Shown here piece by piece: positions 47,332-56,037 of a DNA stretch of 64,000 bases. Source of the stretch: Morganella morganii (GTDB lineage Bacteria > Pseudomonadota > Gammaproteobacteria > Enterobacterales > Enterobacteriaceae); NCBI RefSeq assembly GCF_019402645.1, contig NZ_VKKS01000001.1, positions 1,240,970-1,304,969 on the forward strand. The letters are read 5' to 3'. The notes beneath the pieces were generated by a model, which did no database searches, was not told where the DNA came from, and worked only from the letters and a program-made list of their open reading frames with translations. Each line of letters opens with the position of its first letter. Positions within the stretch are counted from its first letter, which is position 1. Position numbers and translations under genes: made by a program.

Positions 47332-48074
47332 ATATTTCCCCTGAAACGCGGTGTTATTGATTTTTTTAATACTGACACGTTAAAAAAAACAGCGGTGTTT
47401 TGCAAAGTCTGTTACGTGCTTGTTTATAACTTTTCGTTATAGCCAAAATTAATCATAGTCTGAAATTGCTGACCGGGAGATTTCACCGGCAAAAAAAAGC
47501 GGAAAAACAGTTTTAATATAACAACAGGTTATCAGCACATAAAAAATAACACTAAACATGGTGTTGTATTGGCGGATGCGGTAACCCGTACAATTTAGTC
47601 ATAAACGGGTATAACAGATAAAGGTGGTTAAATAAACAACAGAAACTATATTTGCTGTCAATCCTTTATTTTCAGTGCTCACCAGATTGATATTCCAGTA
47701 AAATTTTTTCCTTTACTCTTTTTATTTACAGTTGTTTTTTAATTGGTTATTAATATTTAATCAGTTAAATCTGTGATAGAGGCAGGGTTTTTATCTGGAA
47801 AAATTGCTTTTTGTTAATTAAATGTTTATTTTTTATCCGGTGGGGGGAAAAACTGCCGGGTCATAAGCAACCATGGATCAATGTTTTATTTCAGCGGCAG
47901 AAAGGCACTGTTTGCAGATAAAAACAATCACTGCCCCGGAAAATGTTAATCAGGCCGGAAAACAGCACAGAAAAACAGGCTGAACCCGTCGCTGACGGCA
48001 CTTATAAATAAAGCATTTGCGATTTTTTAATCACGTTGTTCGTTTAACAGGTGTTATTCAGAAAGGGACGGAAG
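47332..48074. other. 743-bp divergent spacer between the ABC operon and oppA1
   Basis: This is the largest gene-free stretch in the window. It is AT-rich (many A and T runs, 47500-47870) and holds the promoters of the minus-strand ABC operon and of opp. I find no ORF, tRNA or clear small-RNA gene. A conserved long leader or a regulator site (Lrp controls opp in E. coli) is possible but not shown by what I see. Confidence 0.5.
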
Positions 48075-49706
48075 ATGAAAAAACACATTATTGCTGTTTC
48101 CCTCACGCAGGCGCTGCTGCTGAGTACATTCTCTTATTCCGCATGGGCGGCACACGTCCCGCCGGGAACAAAGCTGGCGGAAAAGCAGGTTATTGTTATC
48201 AATAACGGTACTGAACCGGTATCACTCGATCCGCATAAAGTGGAAGGGGTACCGGAATCCAATATTATTCTCAATCTGCTGGAAGGCCTGGTATCCACTG
48301 ACGGCGACGGTCATATCGTGCCCGGTGTGGCAGAAAGCTGGTCGTCTCCGGATAACCGCACCTGGACATTCACGCTGCGGCCGGATGCAAAGTGGAGCGA
48401 TGGCTCACCGGTGACCGCGCAGGACTTTGTCTACAGCTGGCGGCGGTTGTCTGATCCGAAAACCGCGTCACCTTACGGCAGCTATCTGCATTATGCTTAT
48501 GTCGAGAATGTGGATGATATTATCAGTGGTAAAAAACCGCCGGAAAGCCTCGGTGTTAAAGCGGTTGATGACAGAACTTTTCAGGTACAGCTGACACAGC
48601 CGGTGCCGTATTTTCCGGATATGCTGAGTCATACCGCACTGAAACCGGTACCGAAAGGGGCAATTGAACAGTTTGGTGATAAATGGACATCCGCCGGAAA
48701 ATTTGTTGGTAACGGCGCTTATACTCTTTCCGCCTGGGATGTGAATGAGCGGCTGGTGCTTAAACGTAATCCGAACTACCGGAATGATAAAGAAACCGTT
48801 ATTGAGCAGGCGACATTCCTGCCGATCCAATCAGAAACCAGTGATATAAACCGCTATCGCGCCGGTGAAATAGATGTCACCAACAGTGCGGTTCCGCCGG
48901 TTTTATTTGCTAAACTGAAAAAAGAGATCCCGGCTCAGGTGCGGATTTCCCCGTATTTATGCACATTCTATTATGAAATAAATAATACCGCGGCACCGTT
49001 TACTGACCCGAAAGTGCGTGAAGCCGTTAAACTGGGGCTTGATCGCGATATTATCACCCGTAAAATCATGGGACAGGGACAAATTCCCGCATATGGTTTT
49101 ACCCCGCATTATATTAACGGCGGTCATTTCACCACGCCTGAATGGGCATCCCTGACACAGGAACAGCGCAATGAAAAAGGGCGCAAACTGCTGGAAGAGG
49201 CCGGTTACAGCGAAAAAAATCCGCTGACTTTTGAATTGCTCTATAACACGTCAGATCAGAATAAACAGCAGGCGATTGCTGCTGCATCCATGTGGCAGAA
49301 AAATATCGGCGCTAAAGTGGTGCTGAAAAACCAGGAATGGAAAACATCCAATCAGAACCGCCATGAAGGGAATTATCAGGTGGCCCGGGCGACCTGGTGT
49401 GCGGATTATAATGAGCCGTCCTCTTTTCTGAATATTTTTCTGTCAGACAGCAGTAATAACACCAGTTTCTACCGAAATACCACTTTTGACAGTGCAATGC
49501 AGCGCGCCTTGCTGGCAACCGATGAAAAAACACGTCAATCCGCTTATCAGGAGGCAGAAACTCAGTTAGATCAGGACTCTGCATTAATACCTGTTTATTA
49601 TCGCGTGAGTGTCCGGCTGATAAAACCATCAGTCGGCGGAATTACCGGCAATGACCCGCTTGATTATATGGATATTAAGCGCTTATATATGGTAGAAACA
49701 TATTAA
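48075..49706 (+). CDS. oligopeptide-binding protein, first OppA paralogue, 543 aa
   Basis: A signal peptide ends near AWA-A, and the mature protein starts HVPPGTKLAEKQVIVINNGTEPVSLDPHKVEGVPESN. The OppA signature NRYRAGEIDVTNSAVPPVLFAKLKKEIP and CADYNEPSSFLNIFL motif are present. It is visibly more diverged than the second copy from E. coli OppA, for example PPVLFAKL where OppA has PIELFQKL. Such differences in the pocket region suggest altered peptide preference, as with MppA, which uses the same OppBCDF. The start at 48075 follows GGGACGG. Frame is also open to 48051. Confidence 0.88.
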   Translation: MKKHIIAVSLTQALLLSTFSYSAWAAHVPPGTKLAEKQVIVINNGTEPVSLDPHKVEGVPESNIILNLLEGLVSTDGDGHIVPGVAESWSSPDNRTWTFTLRPDAKWSDGSPVTAQDFVYSWRRLSDPKTASPYGSYLHYAYVENVDDIISGKKPPESLGVKAVDDRTFQVQLTQPVPYFPDMLSHTALKPVPKGAIEQFGDKWTSAGKFVGNGAYTLSAWDVNERLVLKRNPNYRNDKETVIEQATFLPIQSETSDINRYRAGEIDVTNSAVPPVLFAKLKKEIPAQVRISPYLCTFYYEINNTAAPFTDPKVREAVKLGLDRDIITRKIMGQGQIPAYGFTPHYINGGHFTTPEWASLTQEQRNEKGRKLLEEAGYSEKNPLTFELLYNTSDQNKQQAIAAASMWQKNIGAKVVLKNQEWKTSNQNRHEGNYQVARATWCADYNEPSSFLNIFLSDSSNNTSFYRNTTFDSAMQRALLATDEKTRQSAYQEAETQLDQDSALIPVYYRVSVRLIKPSVGGITGNDPLDYMDIKRLYMVETY

Positions 49707-49718
49707 TAATAAAAATTT

Positions 49719-49732
49719 GCACTCATGAGTGC
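49719..49732. repeat. short palindrome between the two oppA genes
   Basis: GCACTCATGAGTGC is a perfect 14-bp palindrome flanked by TTT and GAAAAAAAA, 13 bases after the stop of the first copy. It may be an mRNA-processing stem or a weak terminator on the minus side. It has no T-run on the plus strand. Confidence 0.4.
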
Positions 49733-49778
49733 GAAAAAAAATGAAGGTGCGGAAGATAAAACGAAAAGCACCGGATAA

Positions 49779-49802
49779 AAACGCAACAAACGCAAAACAC
49801 AT
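49779..49802 (+). promoter_or_regulatory. CA-rich tract in the oppA2 leader, possible GcvB target
   Basis: The leader has a C/A-only style segment (AACGCAACAAACGCAAAACA) about 25 bases before the oppA2 start. In E. coli and Salmonella GcvB small RNA represses oppA by pairing its G/U-rich region with CA-rich sequence in the leader. The oppA1 leader does not have this. Confidence 0.45.
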
Positions 49803-49826
49803 TCGTCAATGGGGAGTTTATGTAAG

Positions 49827-51467
49827 ATGGTTAATTCAACGAAAAAAACACTGCTGGCACTCAGTGTGGTGGCAGCTATGGGGATGGGTATTGGTACACA
49901 GGCGTTTGCTGCGGATGTACCGGCCGGTGTTCAGCTGGCAGATAAGCAGGATTTAATCCGTAATAACGGCTCAGAGCCGCAGTCACTCGACCCGCATAAA
50001 GTGGAAGGGGTACCGGAAGCGAATATTATCCGCGACCTGATGGAAGGTATTACCCTGGAAGGGCCGGGTGGTGAAATTCTGCCGGGCTCAGCAATCTCCT
50101 GGGAAAATAAAGATTTTAAAGTCTGGACGTTTAAAATCCGTGAAGATGCGAAGTGGTCCAACGGCGACCCGGTCACAGCACAGGATTTCGTTTACAGCTG
50201 GCGCCGTCTGGCAGATCCGAATACCGCCTCACCGTATGCCAGTTATCTCCAGTATGCACACGTGGTGAATATTGATGATGTGATCGCCGGGAAGAAAAAA
50301 CCGGAAGAACTTGGCATCAAAGCGTTGGATGATAAAACCCTGGAACTGACACTCTCCGAAGAAGTCCCTTATATTCCGAAACTGCTGGCGCATAATTCTA
50401 TGTCTCCGGTACATCCGGCCACCGTCGGGAAGTTCGGTGATAAATGGACGCAGCCGGGTAATTATGTCAGCAACGGTGCATACACCCTGAAAGACTGGGT
50501 GGTTAACGAAAAAATTGAACTGACCCGTAACCCGGAATACTGGGATAACGAAAAAACCGTTATCAATAATGTCCGTTTCCTGCCTATTTCTTCTGAAGTC
50601 ACCGATGTTAACCGCTACCGCAGCGGTGAAATCGATATGACCTATAACAACCTGCCGATTGAACTGTTCCAGAAACTGAAAAAAGAAATTCCGGACGAAC
50701 TGCGCATTTCACCGTATATGTGTACCTATTACTACGAAATCAATAACGAAAAAGCGCCATTTGATAACCCGAAAGTCCGGGAAGCCCTGAAACTGAGCCT
50801 TGATCGTGACATCATGGTCAATAAAGTCAAAGCACAGGGTGATACCCCGGCATTTGGTTTTACACCGCCGTTTGCAGATGGTATGTCAGCTAAAGAACCT
50901 GAGTGGTTCGCGAATATGACGCAGGATCAGCGTAACGAAAAAGCACGTAAACTGCTGGAAGAGGCCGGGTTTAACAAAGATAATCCGCTGAAATTTAATC
51001 TGCTGTACAACACTTCCGACCTGCATAAAAAAATGGCGATCGCCGCATCGTCGATCTGGAAGAAAAACCTTGGTGCGGAAGTTCAGCTGGTTAACCAGGA
51101 ATGGAAAACCTTCCTCGATACGCGTCACCAGGGTACCTATGATGTCGCCCGTGCCGCGTGGTGTGCGGATTATAACGAACCGTCTTCATTCCTGAATATG
51201 GTTCTCTCTTACAGCAGTACCAACACACCGCATTATAAGAGTGCGGAATTTGATAAGCTGATGAAACAATCCCTTCAGGTGAAAACCGATGCGGAGCGCG
51301 CGCAGATCTACCAGCAGGCGGAAACTCAGCTGGATAAAGACTCAGCCATCGTGCCTGTCTATTACTATGTCAGTACCCGTTTAGTGAAACCGTACGTAGG
51401 TGGCTATACCGGAAAAGATCCGCTGGATCACTTCCATACCAAAAACTTATATCTGATGAAAAAATAA
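49827..51467 (+). CDS. oppA: oligopeptide-binding protein OppA, second copy, 546 aa
   Basis: This copy is closest to E. coli OppA. It has VTDVNRYRSGEIDMTYNNLPIELFQKLKKEIPDELRISPYMCTYYYEINNEKAPF, RHQGTYDVARAAWCADYNEPSSFLN and the terminal TRLVKPYVGGYTGKDPLD. OppA binds peptides of two to five residues in the periplasm and delivers them to OppBC. The signal peptide is MVNSTKKTLLALSVVAAMGM with cleavage near AFA-AD. The start is ATG 49827; a start-stop ATGTAA lies just ahead and is described in the findings. A hairpin follows before oppB. Confidence 0.95.
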   Translation: MVNSTKKTLLALSVVAAMGMGIGTQAFAADVPAGVQLADKQDLIRNNGSEPQSLDPHKVEGVPEANIIRDLMEGITLEGPGGEILPGSAISWENKDFKVWTFKIREDAKWSNGDPVTAQDFVYSWRRLADPNTASPYASYLQYAHVVNIDDVIAGKKKPEELGIKALDDKTLELTLSEEVPYIPKLLAHNSMSPVHPATVGKFGDKWTQPGNYVSNGAYTLKDWVVNEKIELTRNPEYWDNEKTVINNVRFLPISSEVTDVNRYRSGEIDMTYNNLPIELFQKLKKEIPDELRISPYMCTYYYEINNEKAPFDNPKVREALKLSLDRDIMVNKVKAQGDTPAFGFTPPFADGMSAKEPEWFANMTQDQRNEKARKLLEEAGFNKDNPLKFNLLYNTSDLHKKMAIAASSIWKKNLGAEVQLVNQEWKTFLDTRHQGTYDVARAAWCADYNEPSSFLNMVLSYSSTNTPHYKSAEFDKLMKQSLQVKTDAERAQIYQQAETQLDKDSAIVPVYYYVSTRLVKPYVGGYTGKDPLDHFHTKNLYLMKK

Positions 51468-51478
51468 TACCGACGGTT

Positions 51479-51500
51479 GGCAGCCCTGCGAAGGGCTGCC
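51479..51500 (+). terminator. attenuating hairpin between oppA and oppB
   Basis: GGCAGCCCT pairs with AGGGCTGCC over 4 bases, 11 bases after the oppA2 stop, without a strong T-run. Such stems commonly stabilise the upstream binding-protein mRNA and reduce downstream expression. Confidence 0.7.
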
Positions 51501-51546
51501 TGTGTAGTGTGTACCCCGGGAAGCGGGTACTGTATAGGAACGGGCA

Positions 51547-52467
51547 ATGTTTAAGTTTATTCTTCGCCGTATACTCGAGGCGATCCCGACGCTTTTTGTA
51601 TTAATTACCATCTCTTTCTTTATGATGCGTCTGGCTCCGGGCAGCCCATTTACCGGTGAGCGTAAATTGCCGCCGGAAGTGATGGCGAATATTGAAGCCA
51701 AATACCATCTTAATGATCCGATTCACGTTCAGTATTTTGATTATTTAGTTCAGTTATCAAAAGGGGACTTCGGACCTTCCTTTAAATACAAAGATTACTC
51801 TGTTAATGATCTGGTCGCGTCTGCGTTTCCGGTCTCCGCAAAACTCGGGCTGGCAGCCTTTGTGCTGGCGCTGATTGCCGGGGTAAGTGCCGGGGTGATA
51901 GCCGCACTGAATCAGAATACCAAATGGGACTATACCGTTATGGGCTTTGCCATGACCGGGGTGGTTATCCCAAGCTTTGTGGTGGCGCCGCTGCTGGTAC
52001 TTATCTTTGCCATCCATCTGCACTGGCTGCCGGGCGGCGGCTGGAATGGCGGGCAGCTCAGCAATATCATTCTGCCGATGATCGCACTGTCACTGGCCTA
52101 TATCGCCAGTATCTCCCGTATTATGCGCAGCTCCATGATTGAGGTGATGCACTCCAACTTTATCCGTACCGCACGGGCCAAAGGATTGCCGATGCGTAAG
52201 ATTGTCTGGCGGCATGCGCTGCGTCCGGCACTGTTACCGGTGGTTTCCTATATGGGACCGGCATTTGTGGGGATTATTACGGGCTCAATGGTGATAGAGA
52301 CGATTTTCGGTTTGCCGGGCGTAGGGCAGTTATTTGTTAACGGTGCACTGAACCGTGACTACTCCCTGGTACTGAGCCTGACCATCCTGGTCGGCACACT
52401 GACTATTGCCTTTAACTGTATCGTTGACGTGCTGTATGCCGTTATCGATCCGAAAATCCGTTATTAG
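51547..52467 (+). CDS. oppB: oligopeptide permease OppB, 306 aa
   Basis: OppB is one of the two membrane subunits of the peptide importer. It opens with the typical MFKFILRRILEAIPTLFVLITISFFMMRLAPGSPF, carries the EAA loop NFIRTARAKGLPMRKIVWRHALRP, and ends VIETIFGLPGVGQLFVNGALNRDYSLV. Length matches E. coli OppB. AGGAACGGGC precedes the ATG. Confidence 0.97.
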   Translation: MFKFILRRILEAIPTLFVLITISFFMMRLAPGSPFTGERKLPPEVMANIEAKYHLNDPIHVQYFDYLVQLSKGDFGPSFKYKDYSVNDLVASAFPVSAKLGLAAFVLALIAGVSAGVIAALNQNTKWDYTVMGFAMTGVVIPSFVVAPLLVLIFAIHLHWLPGGGWNGGQLSNIILPMIALSLAYIASISRIMRSSMIEVMHSNFIRTARAKGLPMRKIVWRHALRPALLPVVSYMGPAFVGIITGSMVIETIFGLPGVGQLFVNGALNRDYSLVLSLTILVGTLTIAFNCIVDVLYAVIDPKIRY

Positions 52468-52481
52468 TCCCGGAGCACGCT

Positions 52482-53390
52482 ATGTTACCGAATGAAAAAA
52501 ACCGCGAAGCTCTGGAAAATTTCACGGAGCAGCTTGATGTTGAAGGACGCAGCCTGTGGGCGGATGCCCGCCGCCGCTTTATGCATAACAAAGCCGCGAT
52601 CACCAGTCTGTGTCTGTTGTTTTTAATTACTCTGTTTGTGATTTTTATGCCGATGCTGTCGGAGTTCGCTTATGACGATACCGACTGGGGCATGATGTCC
52701 TCAGCACCGGATATGGAGAGTGGTCACTATTTCGGCACGGACTCCTCCGGCCGTGACCTGCTGGTGCGTGTGGCCATCGGCGGTCGGATCTCACTGATGG
52801 TGGGACTGGCGGCAGCGCTGGTCGCTGTACTGGTGGGAACACTGTACGGTGCGATGTCCGGCTATGTCGGCGGCAAAACTGACTCTGTCATGATGCGTGT
52901 GCTGGAAATCCTCAATTCTTTCCCGTTTATGTTCTTTGTTATCCTGCTGGTGACCTTCTTCGGGCAGAATATTTTTCTGATCTTCGTGGCTATCGGTATG
53001 GTTTCCTGGCTGGATATGGCGCGTATTGTGCGCGGTCAGACTCTGAGCCTGAAGAGTAAGGAGTTTATTGAGGCGGCGAAAGTGTGTGGCGTGCCGACCC
53101 GCAATATCATTCTGCGTCATATTGTCCCGAACGTACTGGGCGTGGTGGTGGTTTACGCCTCACTGCTGGTGCCGAGTATGATCCTGTTTGAATCCTTCCT
53201 CAGCTTCCTCGGACTGGGTACACAGGAACCGTTAAGCAGCTGGGGCGCGCTGCTCAATGACGGAGCTAACTCCATGGAAGTTTCGCCCTGGTTACTGATG
53301 TTCCCGGCAGCATTCCTGGTGGTGACTCTGTTTTGTTTCAACTTTATCGGTGACGGGCTGCGTGATGCCCTTGACCCGAAAGATCGCTGA
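52482..53390 (+). CDS. oppC: oligopeptide permease OppC, 302 aa
   Basis: OppC is the second membrane subunit. It has an amphipathic N-terminus (ALENFTEQLDVEGRSLWADARRRFMHNKAA), then FGTDSSGRDLLVRVAIGGRISL, the EAA loop EFIEAAKVCGVPTRNIILRHIVPN, and SFLSFLGLGTQEPLSSWGALL. Length equals E. coli OppC. CGGAGC precedes the ATG, and the gap to oppB is 14 bases. Confidence 0.97.
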   Translation: MLPNEKNREALENFTEQLDVEGRSLWADARRRFMHNKAAITSLCLLFLITLFVIFMPMLSEFAYDDTDWGMMSSAPDMESGHYFGTDSSGRDLLVRVAIGGRISLMVGLAAALVAVLVGTLYGAMSGYVGGKTDSVMMRVLEILNSFPFMFFVILLVTFFGQNIFLIFVAIGMVSWLDMARIVRGQTLSLKSKEFIEAAKVCGVPTRNIILRHIVPNVLGVVVVYASLLVPSMILFESFLSFLGLGTQEPLSSWGALLNDGANSMEVSPWLLMFPAAFLVVTLFCFNFIGDGLRDALDPKDR

Positions 53391-53401
53391 GGAGGCCGCC
53401 A

Positions 53402-54376
53402 ATGACTCAGTTATTACAGGTTAACGACCTGAACGTGACATTCAAAACGCCGGACGGCGATGTCACCGCCGTGAATAAACTTAACTTTTCACTGGCTGCG
53501 GGCGAGACACTCGGGATTGTCGGTGAATCCGGCTCCGGGAAATCACAAACAGCATTTGCACTGATGGGGTTGCTGGCCCGCAATGGTGTGGTCAGCGGCT
53601 CTGCGGTGTTTAACGGTCGTGAAATTCTCAATCTGAAAGAGAAAGCACTGAATAAAATGCGGGCGGAAGAGATTTCCATGATCTTCCAGGATCCGATGAC
53701 TTCGCTCAACCCGTATATGAAAGTCAGCAAACAGCTGACAGAAGTGCTGATGCTGCATAAAGGCCTGAGCAAACACGATGCCTTTGAGGAATCAGTCCGG
53801 ATGCTGGATGCGGTGAAAATGCCGGAAGCCCGCAAGCGGATGAATATGTATCCTCACGAGTTCTCCGGCGGAATGCGTCAGCGCGTTATGATTGCCATGG
53901 CGCTGTTGTGTAAGCCGAAGCTGCTGATCGCCGATGAACCGACGACCGCGCTGGATGTGACGGTACAGGCGCAAATCATGACGCTGCTTAATGAACTGAA
54001 GAATGAATTCAATACCGCGATTATTATGATTACTCATGATCTCGGTGTGGTGGCCGGTATTTGTGACAAAGTGCTGGTGATGTATGCCGGACGTACCATG
54101 GAATATGGCACTGCCCGTGATGTATTTTACCTTCCGTCGCATCCTTACTCTATCGGGCTGCTTAAGGCTGTTCCGCGCCTTGACGGGCCGGAAGATGGTG
54201 AGCTCGCCACTATTCCCGGCAACCCGCCGAACCTGCTGCGGCTCCCGTCAGGCTGTCCGTTCCGTCCGCGCTGTCAGTATGCGGCTGACGAATGTGCGCG
54301 GCATGAACCGCCGTTACAGGCATTTTCTCAGGGCCGTTTGCGTGCCTGCTTCAGAACTGCGGAGGAGTTGGCATAA
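53402..54376 (+). CDS. oppD: oligopeptide ABC ATPase OppD, 324 aa
   Basis: Walker A GESGSGKSQ, Q-loop MIFQDPMTSLNPY, signature FSGGMRQRVMIAMAL, Walker B LLIADEPTTALDV and switch His THDLGVV are in order. The C-terminal extension contains a Cys cluster (GCPFRPRCQYAADEC), which in homologues forms an iron-sulfur site. It overlaps oppF by one base (TAATG), so the two ATPases are translated together. Confidence 0.97.
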   Translation: MTQLLQVNDLNVTFKTPDGDVTAVNKLNFSLAAGETLGIVGESGSGKSQTAFALMGLLARNGVVSGSAVFNGREILNLKEKALNKMRAEEISMIFQDPMTSLNPYMKVSKQLTEVLMLHKGLSKHDAFEESVRMLDAVKMPEARKRMNMYPHEFSGGMRQRVMIAMALLCKPKLLIADEPTTALDVTVQAQIMTLLNELKNEFNTAIIMITHDLGVVAGICDKVLVMYAGRTMEYGTARDVFYLPSHPYSIGLLKAVPRLDGPEDGELATIPGNPPNLLRLPSGCPFRPRCQYAADECARHEPPLQAFSQGRLRACFRTAEELA

Positions 54377-55374
54377 TGACAAATTCAGAACGTCCGGTTC
54401 TGCTGGAAATTGAAGATTTAAAAGTGCATTTTTCCATCAGAGACAATAAACAGTGGTTCTGGCAGCCGGCCAAAAGCCTGAAAGCCGTGGATGGTGTGAC
54501 TGTCCGTCTGTATGAAGGGGAAACACTCGGGGTGGTTGGTGAATCCGGCTGCGGGAAATCCACCTTTGCGCGCGCTATTATCGGCCTGGTCACATCCACC
54601 GCCGGGCGGGTAACCTGGCTGGGCAAAGACCTGTGTGGTATGAGTGAAAAAGACTGGCACAATGTCCGCAATGATATCCAGATGATTTTCCAGGATCCGC
54701 TGGCGTCACTCAACCCGCGTATGACTATCGGCGATATTATCGCAGAGCCGCTGCGCACATACTATCCGTCAATGAGTAAGACGGAAGTGACAGATAAAGT
54801 CAAAGCGATGATGATGAAAGTCGGGCTGCTGCCGAACCTGGTGAACCGCTATCCGCATGAGTTTTCCGGCGGGCAGTGTCAGCGTATCGGGATTGCCCGT
54901 GCGCTGATCCTCGAACCGAAACTGGTTATCTGTGATGAACCGGTTTCAGCGCTGGATGTGTCTATCCAGGCTCAGGTGGTTAACCTGCTGAAGGAATTAC
55001 AGCGGGAGATGGGATTATCCCTCATTTTTATCGCTCATGACCTGGCGGTGGTGAAACACATTTCTGACCGCGTGCTGGTGATGTACCTTGGCCACGCCGT
55101 GGAGCTCGGTACGTATGACGAGGTGTATCACAACCCGCTGCATCCGTATACCAAAGCACTGATGTCTGCGGTACCGGTTCCTGATCCGGATAAAGAGCAG
55201 AATAAAGCAATTCAGTTGCTGGAAGGGGAACTGCCGTCGCCGATTAATCCGCCGTCGGGCTGTGTATTTCGTACCCGCTGCCCGCTGGCGGACAGTGAAT
55301 GCGCAAGAACCCGTCCGCTGCTGGAAGGCAGTTTCCGCCATGCGGTTTCCTGTCTGAAGGTTGACCCGCTGTAA
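54376..55374 (+). CDS. oppF: oligopeptide ABC ATPase OppF, 332 aa
   Basis: Walker A GESGCGKSTF, Q-loop MIFQDPLASLNPR, signature FSGGQCQRIGIARAL, Walker B LVICDEPVSALDV and switch His AHDLAVV are present. The C-terminal segment has SGCVFRTRCPLADSEC. It forms the heterodimeric motor with OppD. It is the last opp gene and is followed by the small HTH gene at 55429. Confidence 0.97.
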   Translation: MTNSERPVLLEIEDLKVHFSIRDNKQWFWQPAKSLKAVDGVTVRLYEGETLGVVGESGCGKSTFARAIIGLVTSTAGRVTWLGKDLCGMSEKDWHNVRNDIQMIFQDPLASLNPRMTIGDIIAEPLRTYYPSMSKTEVTDKVKAMMMKVGLLPNLVNRYPHEFSGGQCQRIGIARALILEPKLVICDEPVSALDVSIQAQVVNLLKELQREMGLSLIFIAHDLAVVKHISDRVLVMYLGHAVELGTYDEVYHNPLHPYTKALMSAVPVPDPDKEQNKAIQLLEGELPSPINPPSGCVFRTRCPLADSECARTRPLLEGSFRHAVSCLKVDPL

Positions 55375-55428
55375 ATACGGTAAAGCCGTTAAATCCGCAC
55401 TGCCGCGGAGGATGCTGAATCCGCCGCT

Positions 55429-55677
55429 GTGAATGCACAGGTGGATTCAGCCCTTGCCGGTCTGATTGATATTGCAGAACTGACCGGTATGTCACATCAG
55501 GCAATCGCATTACTCAAAGATGGTGCACGCGAGCCCGGTACCTTTCCGGGGCCGGTGCAGCGGCTGCGCGGGTCATCTCCGTTGTGGAACCGGGCTGTGG
55601 TCACGGCCTGGCTGCACATTCTGAGCTGGCGGAAACTTATTCCCGCCAGCGGACAGCATATTCCGGTATACCGGTAA
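55429..55677 (+). CDS. small helix-turn-helix protein, about 82 aa
   Basis: The sequence LAGLIDIAELTGMSHQAIALLKDG followed by FPGPVQRLRGSSPLWNRAVVTAWL is the pattern of AlpA/MerR-like single-domain DNA-binding proteins (a first helix, a turn, a recognition helix, then a wing ending in a W.L helix). The start is uncertain: GTG 55429 has no near ribosome-binding site, and the frame is open from 55393; a GGAGG at 55407 is 18 or more bases away. The 3' end overlaps yciU, on the other strand, by 41 bases. It may be an uncharacterised regulator. Confidence 0.5.
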   Translation: MNAQVDSALAGLIDIAELTGMSHQAIALLKDGAREPGTFPGPVQRLRGSSPLWNRAVVTAWLHILSWRKLIPASGQHIPVYR

Positions 55678-55969
55678 AATGGCGGGAAATCAGCACCCGG
55701 GCAAAAATCTGGTCGATATCTGCGTTTTCATCAGGTGCCAGGCCGATTACAACTTCGGCACATGCCGGGTTTTGTGCCAGAAAAGGTGCAAATTCTGACC
55801 AGTCACTGCCGGCAGGCACAATTTCAGCACCGCCGCTCTCTTCAAACTGAAGGTTAAACAGCAAAACATCTGCCGGGTCAAGGTTATCCATTGCCTGTTC
55901 CAGAAACAGGTCATAAGCCATTTCAATCGCTTCTTGTTCGCTGAGGTGGCGGGGCAGAGAGGTACTCAT
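55637..55969 (-). CDS. yciU: dsDNA-mimic protein YciU (UPF0263), 110 aa
   Basis: The acidic protein has the UPF0263 core YDLFLEQAMDNLDPADVLLFNLQFEESGGAEI and VVIGLAPDENADIDQIFARVLI, nearly as E. coli YciU. The family is described as double-stranded-DNA mimic proteins because of their acidic surface. It sits just downstream of clsA on the same strand, as in E. coli; a hairpin lies between them. Its 3' end overlaps the convergent HTH gene. Confidence 0.93.
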   Translation of the reverse strand: MSTSLPRHLSEQEAIEMAYDLFLEQAMDNLDPADVLLFNLQFEESGGAEIVPAGSDWSEFAPFLAQNPACAEVVIGLAPDENADIDQIFARVLISRHFTGIPEYAVRWRE

Positions 55970-55990
55970 AGGTCAGGTTACATTCCGGTG

Positions 55991-56020
55991 ATCCCCCGCC
56001 GTTTTATACCGGCGGGGATA
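55991..56020 (-). repeat. hairpin between clsA and yciU
   Basis: ATCCCCCGCCG pairs with CGGCGGGGAT with one bulged C over an 8-base loop. There is no T-run, so it may be a stabilising stem within the clsA-yciU transcript. Confidence 0.5.
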
Positions 56021-56037
56021 GTAAAGGATGCAGTTTA

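Noticed and set aside
47332-48074. Small RNA gene or CRISPR-like repeats in the large opp spacer
   Set aside because: I saw no regular repeats, no strong terminator hairpin and no conserved RNA motif I could name; only AT-rich promoter-like DNA.
49729-49956. 75-aa frame overlapping the oppA2 leader and signal peptide
   Set aside because: It runs out of frame through oppA2, has a very basic chance composition and no independent start signal.
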